In this document: positions 1 to 8,424 of the stretch, piece by piece
Layout of the letters: every line of letters starts with the position of its first letter
Numbering within the stretch: the first letter of the stretch is position 1
Assembly: GCF_013304825.1 (NCBI RefSeq)
Contig: NZ_JAAWUO010000007.1
Span: forward strand, 62,001-126,000
Origin: Blautia schinkii
Lineage (GTDB): Bacteria > Bacillota > Clostridia > Lachnospirales > Lachnospiraceae
Length of the DNA: 64,000 nt
Reading direction: 5' to 3'
Notes under the pieces: model-generated
What the model was told of the DNA's origin: nothing
The model's database searches: none
What the model saw: only the letters and a program-made list of their open reading frames with translations
Translations under genes and position numbers: made by a program

Positions 1-1317
1 CATAACGAGGTTGCTCCTGCACAGCACGAGCTGGCTCCTGTATTTGATACCACAAATGTTGCTGTCGACCACAACCAGCTGACCATGGAAATTATGAAAA
101 AAGTTGCTGACAAGCACAACATGGTCTGCCTCCTTCACGAGAAACCATTTGAGGGAATCAACGGAAGCGGTAAACACAACAACTGGTCCATGAGCACAGA
201 CACAGGTGTAAACCTTCTTGATCCTGGAAAAACACCGGCAGAGAATACACAGTTCCTGGTATTTTTGGTAGCTGTTATTAAAGCCGTTGACGATTACGCT
301 GATCTTCTCCGTGTATCCGTTGCAAGTGCCGGAAACGATCATCGTCTCGGAGCAAACGAGGCACCGCCTGCGATCGTATCCATCTTCCTCGGAGACGAGC
401 TGACAGACATACTGAAATCCATTGAAAATGACACCTTCTTCAACAACAAGCATGCAGTACAGATGGATATCGGAGCAAAGGTACTTCCTCACTTCACAAA
501 GGATACCACAGACAGAAACCGTACTTCACCGTTTGCATTTACAGGAAATAAATTTGAGTTCCGTATGCTTGGTTCCGCGGCATCTGTTGCAAACCCGAAC
601 ATCGTACTAAACACTGCTGTTGCAGAGGTTCTTGCTGAATTCAGCGCAGCTCTTAAGGATGTTCCGGAAGAAGAAATGGAAAGCGCAGTACATGCACTTC
701 TTAAGAAAACCATTGAAGAGCATAAACGCATCATCTTTAACGGAAACGGCTATACAGACGAGTGGGTTGAAGAGGCTGAGAAACGCGGTCTCTACAACCT
801 GAAAACAACTCCTGATGCTCTTCCTCATTTCATTGCCGAGAAGAACATTGAGCTGTTTACAAAGCATGGCATCTTTACAAAGGAAGAACTCTTCTCCCGT
901 TACGAGATCTGGCTTGAGAACTATTATAAGACCATCAACATCGAGTCCAACACTCTTGCTGAGATGATCCAGAAACAGGTAATTCCTTCTGTATATACAT
1001 ATGTTGAAAAGCTTGCAGATACTGCAGCTGCAAAGAAATCTGTAGTAGCTGACGTTTCTGTAGCAAGCGAAGTTGCTCTGATCTCCAAACTGAGTACACT
1101 TGCAGACACCATGGCAACGGATCTGGAAACTCTGAAAGCAGATACAGCAAAAGCTCTTGCTTCTTCTGACGATGTACTTGCATGCTCTAAGGCTTATCAG
1201 GGAACTGTTCTGGAAGACATGGAAGCTTTAAGAAAATCCGCTGATGAGGCAGAGGCTCTGATCCCGGATGAGTTACTTCCATATCCGACTTATGACGAGC
1301 TGTTATTCTCTATCTGA
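1..1317 (+). CDS. glnN: Type III glutamine synthetase, C-terminal part (5' end outside window)
   Basis: This is the C-terminal 438 residues of a GSIII glutamine synthetase, which makes glutamine from glutamate, ammonia and ATP. The frame is open from base 1 and reads NEVAPAQHELAPVF, a conserved GSIII block, before the first internal ATG at 85. The reading frame therefore continues to the left of the window. A GSGKHNNWS block (about residues 57-65) belongs to the ATP/glutamate site of the family. Full-length GSIII proteins are around 700 residues, so roughly 260 are missing. The tail (about residues 310-400) is Ala/Glu/Lys-rich and helical. The ammonium transporter gene follows on the same strand, which fits a nitrogen-assimilation neighbourhood. 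A hairpin at 1464-1503 separates the two. Confidence 0.95.
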   Translation, partial: HNEVAPAQHELAPVFDTTNVAVDHNQLTMEIMKKVADKHNMVCLLHEKPFEGINGSGKHNNWSMSTDTGVNLLDPGKTPAENTQFLVFLVAVIKAVDDYADLLRVSVASAGNDHRLGANEAPPAIVSIFLGDELTDILKSIENDTFFNNKHAVQMDIGAKVLPHFTKDTTDRNRTSPFAFTGNKFEFRMLGSAASVANPNIVLNTAVAEVLAEFSAALKDVPEEEMESAVHALLKKTIEEHKRIIFNGNGYTDEWVEEAEKRGLYNLKTTPDALPHFIAEKNIELFTKHGIFTKEELFSRYEIWLENYYKTINIESNTLAEMIQKQVIPSVYTYVEKLADTAAAKKSVVADVSVASEVALISKLSTLADTMATDLETLKADTAKALASSDDVLACSKAYQGTVLEDMEALRKSADEAEALIPDELLPYPTYDELLFSI

Positions 1318-1619
1318 CAACTGATATCAGATAACAATTTCATACGGTAAATACAGGGGATATCCCTTATGAACTCTACTTCATAATTCATTATCGATTT
1401 CCTCATCCATTAATCACACGATACAGATATCCCCTGTTTTACATATACTTATTTTGATTTCGTAAAGGCGCGGAAGAGAATTTCCTCTCTCCTGCGCTTT
1501 TTCGTTATACTGATACTGGATAAATTCTGTCTGTTTTTCTCCTGTCCGGTATTATAAAAATCCTTTCTGTATATATCTTATATAATAGGAAAGAAAAAAT
1601 TGGGAAAGGGAGTGTTACT
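1318..1619. other. Intergenic region between glnN and amt
   Basis: This stretch holds no gene. It contains a long-loop inverted repeat (ACAGGGGATATC at about 1353-1364 against GATATCCCCTGT at about 1427-1438), a terminator-like hairpin at 1464-1503, and the amt leader. A TATAAT at 1581-1586 is a possible -10 for amt but has no convincing -35. The long-loop repeat is too far apart for a simple terminator and could be an operator or leader structure. Confidence 0.5.
1464..1503 (+). terminator. Rho-independent terminator after glnN
   Basis: GCGCGG at 1468-1473 pairs with CTGCGC at 1492-1497 (one G-T pair). The stem continues through AGAGA/TCTCT, and a run of six T follows. Confidence 0.7.
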
Positions 1620-3344
1620 ATGTATTCTTCAGTAAACACATTATGGGTCCTCGTCGGTGCCGCACTGGTCTTCTTCATGCAGGCTGGCTTTGCAATGGTT
1701 GAAACAGGATTCACAAGAGCAAAAAACGCAGGTAATATCATCATGAAAAACCTGATGGATTTCTGTATCGGAACTCCGGTCTTCTGGCTGGTTGGATTCG
1801 GCATCATGTTCGGTGCAGGAAACGGTTTCTTCGGTAAGATCGGAGGAATCGCCTCAGAGGCAAACTACGGAAACGCAATGCTTCCGGATGGAGTTCCTTT
1901 CTGGGCATTTCTCATCTTCCAGACAGTATTCTGTGCTACCTCTGCAACTATCGTATCCGGTGCCATGGCAGAGCGTACTAAATTCATCTCCTACTGTATC
2001 TACAGTTTACTGATCAGTCTCGTTGTATACCCTGTATCCGGCCACTGGATCTGGGGCGGTGGCTTTATTAGCCAGATGGGATTTCATGATTTCGCAGGTT
2101 CCTGTGCCGTTCATATGGTTGGTGGTGTTGCAGCACTGATCGGTGCCATTATCCTCGGACCTCGTATCGGAAAATATTCCAAATCCGGTAAATCCCGAGC
2201 AATCCCCGGACATAACCTTACTGTTGGTGCACTTGGTGTATTTATCCTCTGGTTCTGCTGGTTCGGTTTCAACGGTGCATCCACTGTCAGCATGGAAGGC
2301 GATGCCATTGTAAGTGCCGGAAAAATCTTCGTAACAACAAACCTTGCAGCTGCCGTTGCAACTGTAACAGTTATGCTGATCACATGGATCCGCTACAAAA
2401 AACCGGATGTTTCCATGTCACTCAACGGTTCTCTTGCAGGACTGGTAGCCATCACAGCAGGCTGCGATACTGTATCTCCTACATCTGCAGCTATCATCGG
2501 AATCATTTCCGGATTCATTGTAGTATTTGGTATTGAATTCATTGACAAAGTTCTCAAAATTGATGACCCTGTTGGTGCTGTTGGTGTTCACGGTCTCAAC
2601 GGTGTTTTCGGAACTCTTGCTGTAGGTCTTTTCTCTGACGGTGCAGGTACCGAGTGGAAAGGTCTCCTCACAGGCGGTGGTTTCCACGGCTTTGGTGTTC
2701 AGTTTATTGGTATGGCTATTACTATCGCATGGGTTGCTGTTACTATGACAATTATCTTCCAGGCGATCAAACACACCATCGGTCTTCGCGTTTCCGCTGA
2801 GGAAGAGATTGCAGGTCTGGATGTGAAAGAGCATGGCCTTGCAAGTGCATACGATGGATTCTTTGTACAGGATACCATGACAAAGGCTCCGGCTCCAATG
2901 GGAACTTCCGTAAAAGCCCCTGTTGTAAAACACGCTCCTTCTGCTCCTGCTGAATCTGTTCCTGAGATTCCGGCAGACGGCGTACACAAACTGACAAAAG
3001 TTGTTATCATCACACGTCAGAACAAGCTGGATGAATTTATGCAGGCCATGAACGAGATTGGCGTAACCGGTATCACTATCACAAACGTTATGGGATGTGG
3101 TGTTCAGAAGGGTGCTCCAACCTACTATCGTGGTGTTGAGGTTGACATGAACCTCCGTCCGAAGGTTAAGATCGAGATCGTTGTAAGTCTCGTACCTATT
3201 CAGAAGGTTATTGATACTGCAAAGGCAGTTCTTCATACCGGCCAGATCGGTGATGGTAAAGTCTTCGTTTACGACATCGAAAACGTAGTAAAGATCCGTA
3301 CCGGCGAGGAAGGCTTCCTGGCTCTGCAGGATACAGACGCATGA
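1620..3344 (+). CDS. amt: Ammonium transporter (Amt) with fused C-terminal PII domain
   Basis: A 574-residue fusion. Residues 1 to about 415 are an Amt/MEP/Rh-type channel with about eleven hydrophobic segments; the start [19 protein letters not shown] is typical. A Pro/Ala-rich linker (about 420-452) leads to a complete GlnB/PII domain (about 454-574). The T-loop region is recognisable ([19 protein letters not shown], with the YYRG tyrosines), as are the B-loop GQIGDGK and the final strand segment. PII proteins sense ATP/ADP and 2-oxoglutarate and normally bind Amt as separate subunits; here the sensor is covalently attached. The start is the ATG after AAAGGGAG (1605-1612). It sits downstream of glutamine synthetase, supporting a role in ammonium uptake. 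A strong bidirectional terminator follows at 3404-3445. Confidence 0.96.
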   Translation: MYSSVNTLWVLVGAALVFFMQAGFAMVETGFTRAKNAGNIIMKNLMDFCIGTPVFWLVGFGIMFGAGNGFFGKIGGIASEANYGNAMLPDGVPFWAFLIFQTVFCATSATIVSGAMAERTKFISYCIYSLLISLVVYPVSGHWIWGGGFISQMGFHDFAGSCAVHMVGGVAALIGAIILGPRIGKYSKSGKSRAIPGHNLTVGALGVFILWFCWFGFNGASTVSMEGDAIVSAGKIFVTTNLAAAVATVTVMLITWIRYKKPDVSMSLNGSLAGLVAITAGCDTVSPTSAAIIGIISGFIVVFGIEFIDKVLKIDDPVGAVGVHGLNGVFGTLAVGLFSDGAGTEWKGLLTGGGFHGFGVQFIGMAITIAWVAVTMTIIFQAIKHTIGLRVSAEEEIAGLDVKEHGLASAYDGFFVQDTMTKAPAPMGTSVKAPVVKHAPSAPAESVPEIPADGVHKLTKVVIITRQNKLDEFMQAMNEIGVTGITITNVMGCGVQKGAPTYYRGVEVDMNLRPKVKIEIVVSLVPIQKVIDTAKAVLHTGQIGDGKVFVYDIENVVKIRTGEEGFLALQDTDA

Positions 3345-3403
3345 TCCTCTTATAATCAAAACAGATAAAATCTTTCTACGCAATATAAACCAAATAAAAG
3401 CCA

Positions 3404-3445
3404 GAAAAGATCCGGAACAATTCCTTAAATGTTCCGGATCTTTTC
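3404..3445. terminator. Bidirectional terminator between amt and the TRIC-like gene
   Basis: A perfect 15-bp stem, GAAAAGATCCGGAAC (3404-3418) against its complement (3431-3445), with a 12-base loop and A/T-rich flanks on both sides. It separates two convergent genes. Confidence 0.9.
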
Positions 3446-3450
3446 ATATA

Positions 3451-4101
3451 TTATTCTCTTCTCAGTCTCGGCAGATTCCACCGATAATGCGCTGCCAGAT
3501 ACCGGATCAGGATCACCACTACCGTTCCGATCACCATAGCCGGCACTCCACCCCACAGCCTGTATATCCAAACACAGGCAATGGCACCTACAATAGATGC
3601 ACAGGCATAAATATGGCGCACAAAAATATATGGCGGTACTCCTGCCATCATATCACGGATCAGACCGCCGCCAACTCCTGTGACAGTCCCAAGAAACACA
3701 AGAAAAAAAGTTCTTCCCATATATCCCTGTGAAATCCCCTTATCAACACCCATAACAGTAAACACGCCAAGTCCAACCGTATCCATCACCAGCATCACCT
3801 TATCATAGACCAGCCGGTTCCCGCCTTCCAGAAGCTCCTGTTTCCAGTACATCACTGCAAAAACAATACAGGACGTCACTGTTGCCACAATGGTATACAG
3901 CGGATCCTGAAACATTCCCGGCGGCACGATTCCCAGGATAATATCCCTGGTAGCTCCTCCTCCCACTGCAGTCACCACTCCTAGAACGCAGACCCCGAAA
4001 ATATCCATTCCCCGCTGCGCTCCCACCATAGCTCCGGAAGCAGCAAACGCAATAGTTCCTGCCATCTCCAGCATAAATGTAAACATGCTCTGATAATCCA
4101 T
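3451..4101 (-). CDS. TRIC/UPF0126-family membrane protein
   Basis: A 216-residue protein with about seven hydrophobic helices in two similar halves. Each half carries the family's glycine motif (GGGATRDIILG and GGGLIRDMMAG). UPF0126 proteins are prokaryotic relatives of TRIC cation channels and form trimers in the membrane. The physiological ion is not known from sequence. The frame is open to 4254, but GGAGGGGG lies just before the ATG at 4101, the upstream stretch is not membrane-like, and the family length is about 205-215. I therefore place the start at 4101. The long leader (4102-4318) can form alternative hairpins. It lies downstream of niaR on the same strand, but nothing links it to NAD metabolism. 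Confidence 0.88.
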   Translation of the reverse strand: MDYQSMFTFMLEMAGTIAFAASGAMVGAQRGMDIFGVCVLGVVTAVGGGATRDIILGIVPPGMFQDPLYTIVATVTSCIVFAVMYWKQELLEGGNRLVYDKVMLVMDTVGLGVFTVMGVDKGISQGYMGRTFFLVFLGTVTGVGGGLIRDMMAGVPPYIFVRHIYACASIVGAIACVWIYRLWGGVPAMVIGTVVVILIRYLAAHYRWNLPRLRRE

Positions 4102-4196
4102 TTCCCCCTCCATGCATATCAAACCGTATTTTTTCTCACCCTCATATCTGCATCCTGTTTTCCCTGTCTGTACATTTCCACAAGGTGCACATTTCC

Positions 4197-4233
4197 GCAG
4201 GGTGCAAGAAGGAACCCTGCCATGCAGGATTCC
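4197..4233 (-). promoter_or_regulatory. Alternative stem-loops in the leader of the TRIC-like gene
   Basis: In the minus-strand RNA, the segment complementary to 4224-4233 pairs with that of 4211-4220 (10 bp, one G-U, loop AUG). The segment complementary to 4214-4220 can instead pair with that of 4197-4203 (7 bp). The two hairpins share an arm and exclude each other. A 17-base imperfect tandem repeat lies just downstream in the transcript (4170-4186 and 4187-4203, 14 of 17 identical). Any function is inference. Confidence 0.35.
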
Positions 4234-4318
4234 TTCTCCTATTTTCGTGATCACTATATTTTCATATTAACAGAATTTTCTCATTCTGTATATCTTTTCT
4301 TTTTGTATCTGACTTCTG

Positions 4319-4831
4319 TTATTCTGCTTCGATCAGAAATCCTCGCCGTTTCAGCATATCCTGGATCATATCCAGGATTTCCTCGGATTCTGCTTCTACT
4401 TTATGATAATGATAATCCGATGTGATATTCTTCAGAGGACTGGACTTGCCGCTTCGGATATCCTCCATAAAGTTCTCAACCTGGCGTCTGGATCTGATAT
4501 TCAGTTCTGCCTCAATATGTCCGTAAACTCTGTGATTCACCATTACATTGATCACTTTTCCGCCAAGATCCACAATCCCGCAGAGCTCATTCTCCAGATC
4601 TGCATCTGTATGATGCACTTTGAATATCCGGCTCACAGTATGAGGAGCATTGAAAATATATCCCCTGTTGGTGGATATCACGTCGTTCCCTTCTGCGCGT
4701 ATCAGCGCAATATCCTGCACGATCACCTGTCTGCTGACCTGAAATGTTCTGGCCAGAGCACTTCCCGAGACCGGCCGGTCACTGTTTTTAATTTGATCCA
4801 TGATCGCTGTCCTGCGTTCTGAACCAGTCAT
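4319..4831 (-). CDS. niaR: NiaR, niacin-responsive repressor of NAD synthesis
   Basis: A 170-residue regulator. Residues 1-60 form a winged helix-turn-helix of the HTH_11 type (SGSALARTFQVSRQVIVQDI). Residues about 75-170 form a 3H domain with its conserved histidines (KVHHTD, VYGHIEAEL, YHYHK). In this family the 3H domain binds niacin with a bound metal ion and the protein represses nad and niacin-salvage genes. Length matches NiaR/YrxA. The ATG at 4831 follows AGGAAAGGGG. It is encoded 192 bp downstream of nadC in the same direction, and a probable NiaR site covers the nadA promoter. The gene may share the nad transcript or have its own promoter. Confidence 0.92.
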   Translation of the reverse strand: MTGSERRTAIMDQIKNSDRPVSGSALARTFQVSRQVIVQDIALIRAEGNDVISTNRGYIFNAPHTVSRIFKVHHTDADLENELCGIVDLGGKVINVMVNHRVYGHIEAELNIRSRRQVENFMEDIRSGKSSPLKNITSDYHYHKVEAESEEILDMIQDMLKRRGFLIEAE

Positions 4832-5023
4832 TTAAGTTCCCCTTTCCTGGCTGTACCTGTACTTTTTATTCCGATATCTATCTCCTTCATTCTCGCGATA
4901 TCTCCCACCCGGTTCAGATATTACCTGTTATGCCTCTGCTTCCGACAATTCTCGCTTCTTTTTTTCTGATATTCCGGATATTTCCTGTCACAGCACTCGG
5001 TATTTTGCAAAATTCCGTGATCT

Positions 5024-5878
5024 TCAGGAAAGCGGATGAAGATTCTTAAGTGAAATATCAAGAATCGGTGCGGAATGTGTTAATGCACCACTTGATACAT
5101 AGTCTACACCAACATCCCTGATCTTTGCAATATTTTCTTTTGTAACATTTCCGGAACATTCTGTTTTCGCTCTTCCGTCAATGAGTTTTACTGCTTCTTT
5201 CATCATTTCCGGAGTCATGTTGTCAAGCATGATGATATCTGCTCCAGCTTCAACAGCTTCTTTTACCTGAGCAAGAGTTTCCACCTCAACTTCGATCTTG
5301 CGGACAAAAGGAGCGTACTCCTGTGCCATTTTTACAGCATTTGCAACGCTTCCTGCCGCTCCGATGTGATTGTCTTTCAGCAGAACTCCATCAGAAAGAT
5401 TATATCTGTGGTTCTGTCCGCCGCCTACGCGAACTGCATATTTCTCAAAAATACGCATATTCGGCGTTGTTTTTCTGGTATCCAGTAAAGTGATCCCTGT
5501 TCCCTCAAGAAGAGACGCAACCGAATGTGTGTAAGTTGCGATTCCGCTCATTCTCTGCAGATAATTCAGTGCTACACGCTCGCCGGAAAGAAGCACGCGG
5601 ATATCTCCGGTAACTTTTCCCATTTTCTGACCTTTTTTTACTTCATCACCGTCTTTACAGAACAGCTCTACTTTTGTATCAGCATCCAGAAGCGTAAATA
5701 CACGGCTGAAGATTTCCAGTCCCGCAATGATTCCATCCTCTTTACAGATCAGGTCTACCTCTCCCGGAACTGCTTCTTTCATAACAGAGTTTGTGGTAAC
5801 GTCTTCGCTTGAAATATCTTCTTTTAAAGCCTCCAGGATCAGATGATCTACCTGGAGTGTCATTGTAATTTTATTCAT
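5024..5878 (-). CDS. nadC: Nicotinate-nucleotide pyrophosphorylase (carboxylating)
   Basis: A 284-residue quinolinate phosphoribosyltransferase, the usual family length. It converts quinolinate and PRPP to nicotinate mononucleotide, CO2 and PPi. Visible active-site segments are DTRKTTPNMR, HRYNLSDGVLLKDNH, and the barrel strand AGADIIMLDNM. The substrate quinolinate is the product of NadB and NadA, which are encoded just upstream in the same operon. The gap to nadB is about 100 bp and contains a short hairpin (5910-5916 against 5933-5939) without a U-run. This looks like an mRNA feature rather than a terminator. Confidence 0.97.
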   Translation of the reverse strand: MNKITMTLQVDHLILEALKEDISSEDVTTNSVMKEAVPGEVDLICKEDGIIAGLEIFSRVFTLLDADTKVELFCKDGDEVKKGQKMGKVTGDIRVLLSGERVALNYLQRMSGIATYTHSVASLLEGTGITLLDTRKTTPNMRIFEKYAVRVGGGQNHRYNLSDGVLLKDNHIGAAGSVANAVKMAQEYAPFVRKIEVEVETLAQVKEAVEAGADIIMLDNMTPEMMKEAVKLIDGRAKTECSGNVTKENIAKIRDVGVDYVSSGALTHSAPILDISLKNLHPLS

Positions 5879-5979
5879 TTTACAATACCTTCTCTTTCCT
5901 AATTATCATAGCAGCCCTGTTCTCCGAAGCAAGGCTGCTCTCTTCTTTCATAATACGGATATTATATTGCAGGCTGCAT

Positions 5980-7239
5980 TCACGCCGCACCTGCAGCACT
6001 TTTCTTTTCTGTGGAGATTGCTTTCGCCGCGCGCTTTGCAAACACAAGGCTTTCCAGCAGGGAATTACTTGCCAGCCTGTTAGCTCCATGTACACCGTTG
6101 CAGCTGGTCTCTCCCACTGCATAAAGCCGGTCCATACTGGTCTTGCTGTCAGAATCCACCCAGATTCCTCCCATGAAATAATGCTGAGCAGGAACAACAG
6201 GGATACATTCCTTTGTCACATCATAGCCTTCTTCCAGACATCTCTGATAAATATTCGGAAAATGATTCAGGATCGTATCTTTATCAATATTCTCCATGGA
6301 AAGCCATACGTGATCTGTTCCTTCTTTTTTCATTTCTTCCCGGATCGCATTTGTTACTACATCTCTTGGAAGAAGTTCATTGACAAACCGCTCTTTTTTG
6401 CTGTTATAAAGTACTGCACCTTCTCCGCGGACTGATTCTGAGATCAGAAATCTTCGGCCTGGTCTCTTGGAATACAGCGTTGTCGGATGGATCTGCACAT
6501 AATCCAGATGTTCCAGACGCACATTATGTTTTTTCGCAATATCAAGGGCGTCACCTGTGAGATGTGGATAGTTGGTGGAATGCTCATATCTTCCTCCGAT
6601 TCCACCGCTTGCCAGGATCGTATCCTGTGCATAGATTTCTACCTGGATTTCTCCACCTGGCTGGATTTCCTCCTGGATCTTCACAGCATTTCCAGCTTCC
6701 ATTTCTTTCAGACGATCTCTGTTACCTTCCGCGGAAACAGCCTTTAAGCCCGCACATTTGTCGTTTTCCACAAGAATATCCTGCATGGTAGTATATTCCA
6801 GAATTGTTACATTATCAAGCTTTAACACCTGCTGGAGAAGCTTTTCGGAAATTTCTTTTCCTGTGATATCTTCATGATAAAGTATCCTCGGTCTGGAATG
6901 TGCGCCTTCTCTTGTATAGGCAAAATCATCTCCATCCATCTTGAAATCCACACCATATCCAACAAGGTCATTAATGATGTCCCTGGAGCCTCGGATCATA
7001 ATGTCAACGGATTCTTTTCTGTTTTCGTAATGTCCTGCCTTCATGGTATCTTCAAAATAACTGTCGTAATCATTTTCATCACGGAGCACGCAGATTCCAC
7101 CCTGCGCCAGGAAAGAATCGCTGCTTCTCATATCCTCTTTTGTGATGATCACGATCTTTTTATCCCGCGGAAGCTTCAGCGCACTGAACATTCCTGCAAC
7201 ACCTGTTCCGACGATCACTACATCTGTTTTAATTTTCAT
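5980..7239 (-). CDS. nadB: L-aspartate oxidase, short form
   Basis: A 419-residue flavoprotein that oxidises L-aspartate to iminoaspartate, the first step of de novo NAD synthesis. The FAD-binding dinucleotide fold is at the N-terminus (VIVGTGVAGMFSALKLP), followed by LAQGGIC, the substrate-side EGAHSRPRILYHEDITG, HPTTLYS, and the C-terminal FAD block GETSCNGVHGANRLASNSL. The protein stops soon after this block and lacks the C-terminal helical domain present in classic 500-540-residue NadB such as that of E. coli. In an anaerobe the electron acceptor is unlikely to be oxygen; fumarate is a known alternative for NadB enzymes. It lies 24 bp downstream of nadA. Confidence 0.94.
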   Translation of the reverse strand: MKIKTDVVIVGTGVAGMFSALKLPRDKKIVIITKEDMRSSDSFLAQGGICVLRDENDYDSYFEDTMKAGHYENRKESVDIMIRGSRDIINDLVGYGVDFKMDGDDFAYTREGAHSRPRILYHEDITGKEISEKLLQQVLKLDNVTILEYTTMQDILVENDKCAGLKAVSAEGNRDRLKEMEAGNAVKIQEEIQPGGEIQVEIYAQDTILASGGIGGRYEHSTNYPHLTGDALDIAKKHNVRLEHLDYVQIHPTTLYSKRPGRRFLISESVRGEGAVLYNSKKERFVNELLPRDVVTNAIREEMKKEGTDHVWLSMENIDKDTILNHFPNIYQRCLEEGYDVTKECIPVVPAQHYFMGGIWVDSDSKTSMDRLYAVGETSCNGVHGANRLASNSLLESLVFAKRAAKAISTEKKSAAGAA

Positions 7240-7263
7240 TGCATTTCGCCTCTCTGTCTCTGT

Positions 7264-8169
7264 TTATTTTGCCAGTTCCAGCATCCGTTCCAGCGGTTTC
7301 TTTGCTTTTTCACGAGTCTCATCTGTTACATACACTTCATTCTCTCCTGTTTTCAGAACATGGAGAACTTTTTCCAGAAGTACTTTTTTCATGTTTTTGC
7401 AGACCGGAACCGTTTCTGTGAAGTAGAATTTTTTATCCGGGCAGATGGTTTCCAGCTTGTACTGAACGCCGCATTCTGTGCAGATGATAAATTCTTTGTT
7501 ATCGCTTTCCTGCGCATATTTAATGATCCCGGATGTGCTTCCGATATAATCAGCCTGTTTTAAAACTGTCTGCGGACATTCCGGATGAGCCAGAACCAGT
7601 GCATCCGGATGGTCCTCTTTCGCTTTTTTTACTTCTTCCGGATCCAGAAATTCGTGGACAATGCAGAATCCTTCATTATAAATAAAATTCTTCTCAGGAA
7701 CCTGCTCTGCAATAAAGTGTGCAAGATTTCTGTCCGGAATAAAAAAGATATTTTTGTTCGGAAGTGCCTTCACGATCTTTACTGCATTTGCGGAAGTAAC
7801 ACATACATCTGAAAGCTCTTTCAGTGCTGCTGTGGAATTGATGTAACAGACAACTGCTACATCGTCATATTCTTCACGCACTTTACGGATGCCTTCCTCT
7901 GTTGCCATATGGGCCATCGGACAGTCTGCATCCATTGCAGGCATCAGAACGGTTTTGTCCGGACTTAATATCTTTGCGCTTTCTCCCATAAATCCTACGC
8001 CACAGAACACGATGGTCTTCTCTTTCGCGCTGGCTGCGATCTTGCTCAGATAAAAAGAATCTCCTATATAATCTGCTACATCCTGTACTTCCGGACGCAC
8101 GTAGTAGTGTGCAAGGATGATGGCATCTTTTTCTTTTTTTAATTTCTGGATTTCTTCTGCAACTGTCAT
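7264..8169 (-). CDS. nadA: Quinolinate synthase
   Basis: A 301-residue [4Fe-4S] enzyme of the short NadA type. It condenses iminoaspartate with dihydroxyacetone phosphate to quinolinate. Candidate cluster cysteines lie in VVCYINS, AHPECPQTV and ETICPDKK, and three pseudo-repeats of the NadA fold are evident. First gene of the nad operon. The ATG follows AGGAAAGGTG. Its leader is about 115 nt from the predicted promoter at 8291-8319. Confidence 0.97.
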   Translation of the reverse strand: MTVAEEIQKLKKEKDAIILAHYYVRPEVQDVADYIGDSFYLSKIAASAKEKTIVFCGVGFMGESAKILSPDKTVLMPAMDADCPMAHMATEEGIRKVREEYDDVAVVCYINSTAALKELSDVCVTSANAVKIVKALPNKNIFFIPDRNLAHFIAEQVPEKNFIYNEGFCIVHEFLDPEEVKKAKEDHPDALVLAHPECPQTVLKQADYIGSTSGIIKYAQESDNKEFIICTECGVQYKLETICPDKKFYFTETVPVCKNMKKVLLEKVLHVLKTGENEVYVTDETREKAKKPLERMLELAK

Positions 8170-8290
8170 TATCTTTCACCTTTCCTGCAGGATTTTTTTG
8201 AATTCCTGCTTTTGCTTTCTGGTCTTTATTATGCAGATACTTCTGATCTGCTTTTTTATTATCATGTAGCTTTTTCAAAACATCTTACAC

Positions 8291-8342
8291 ATAATACCAC
8301 AGTCCTTTACATGTGACAAGACAGTTGTTTGATATATGTAAA
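8291..8342 (-). promoter_or_regulatory. nadA promoter with probable NiaR operator
   Basis: On the minus strand TTGTCA (8314-8319) and TATTAT (8291-8296) are 17 bp apart, a good sigma-A promoter. CTGTCTTGTCA, similar to the TGTC/GACA cores I associate with NiaR boxes, overlaps the -35. A flanking inverted repeat TTTACAT (8306-8312) / ATGTAAA (8336-8342) surrounds it. The promoter is read from sequence; assignment to NiaR rests on the neighbouring regulator gene. Confidence 0.65.
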
Positions 8343-8366
8343 GTTTTTGTAAAAAAGGCAGCAAAA

Positions 8367-8411
8367 AAACACGGTTTCCACAATGAAACTTTCATTCTGG
8401 AAACCGTGTTT
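8367..8411 (-). terminator. Terminator after the iol operon
   Basis: A 14-bp perfect stem (8367-8380 with 8398-8411). In the minus direction it is followed by seven U. It closes the operon ending with iolH. Confidence 0.88.
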
Positions 8412-8424
8412 CTGCACGCATTCA

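Noticed and set aside
2418..3383. A 321-codon minus-strand ORF opposite amt
   Set aside because: Antisense shadow of a clearly coding gene, with biased Asn/Thr/Ser content and no SD.
4102..4254. A longer Cys-rich N-terminus for the TRIC-like protein
   Set aside because: The strong GGAGGGGG site lies directly before the ATG at 4101, and the family starts there; the upstream reading frame is leader sequence.
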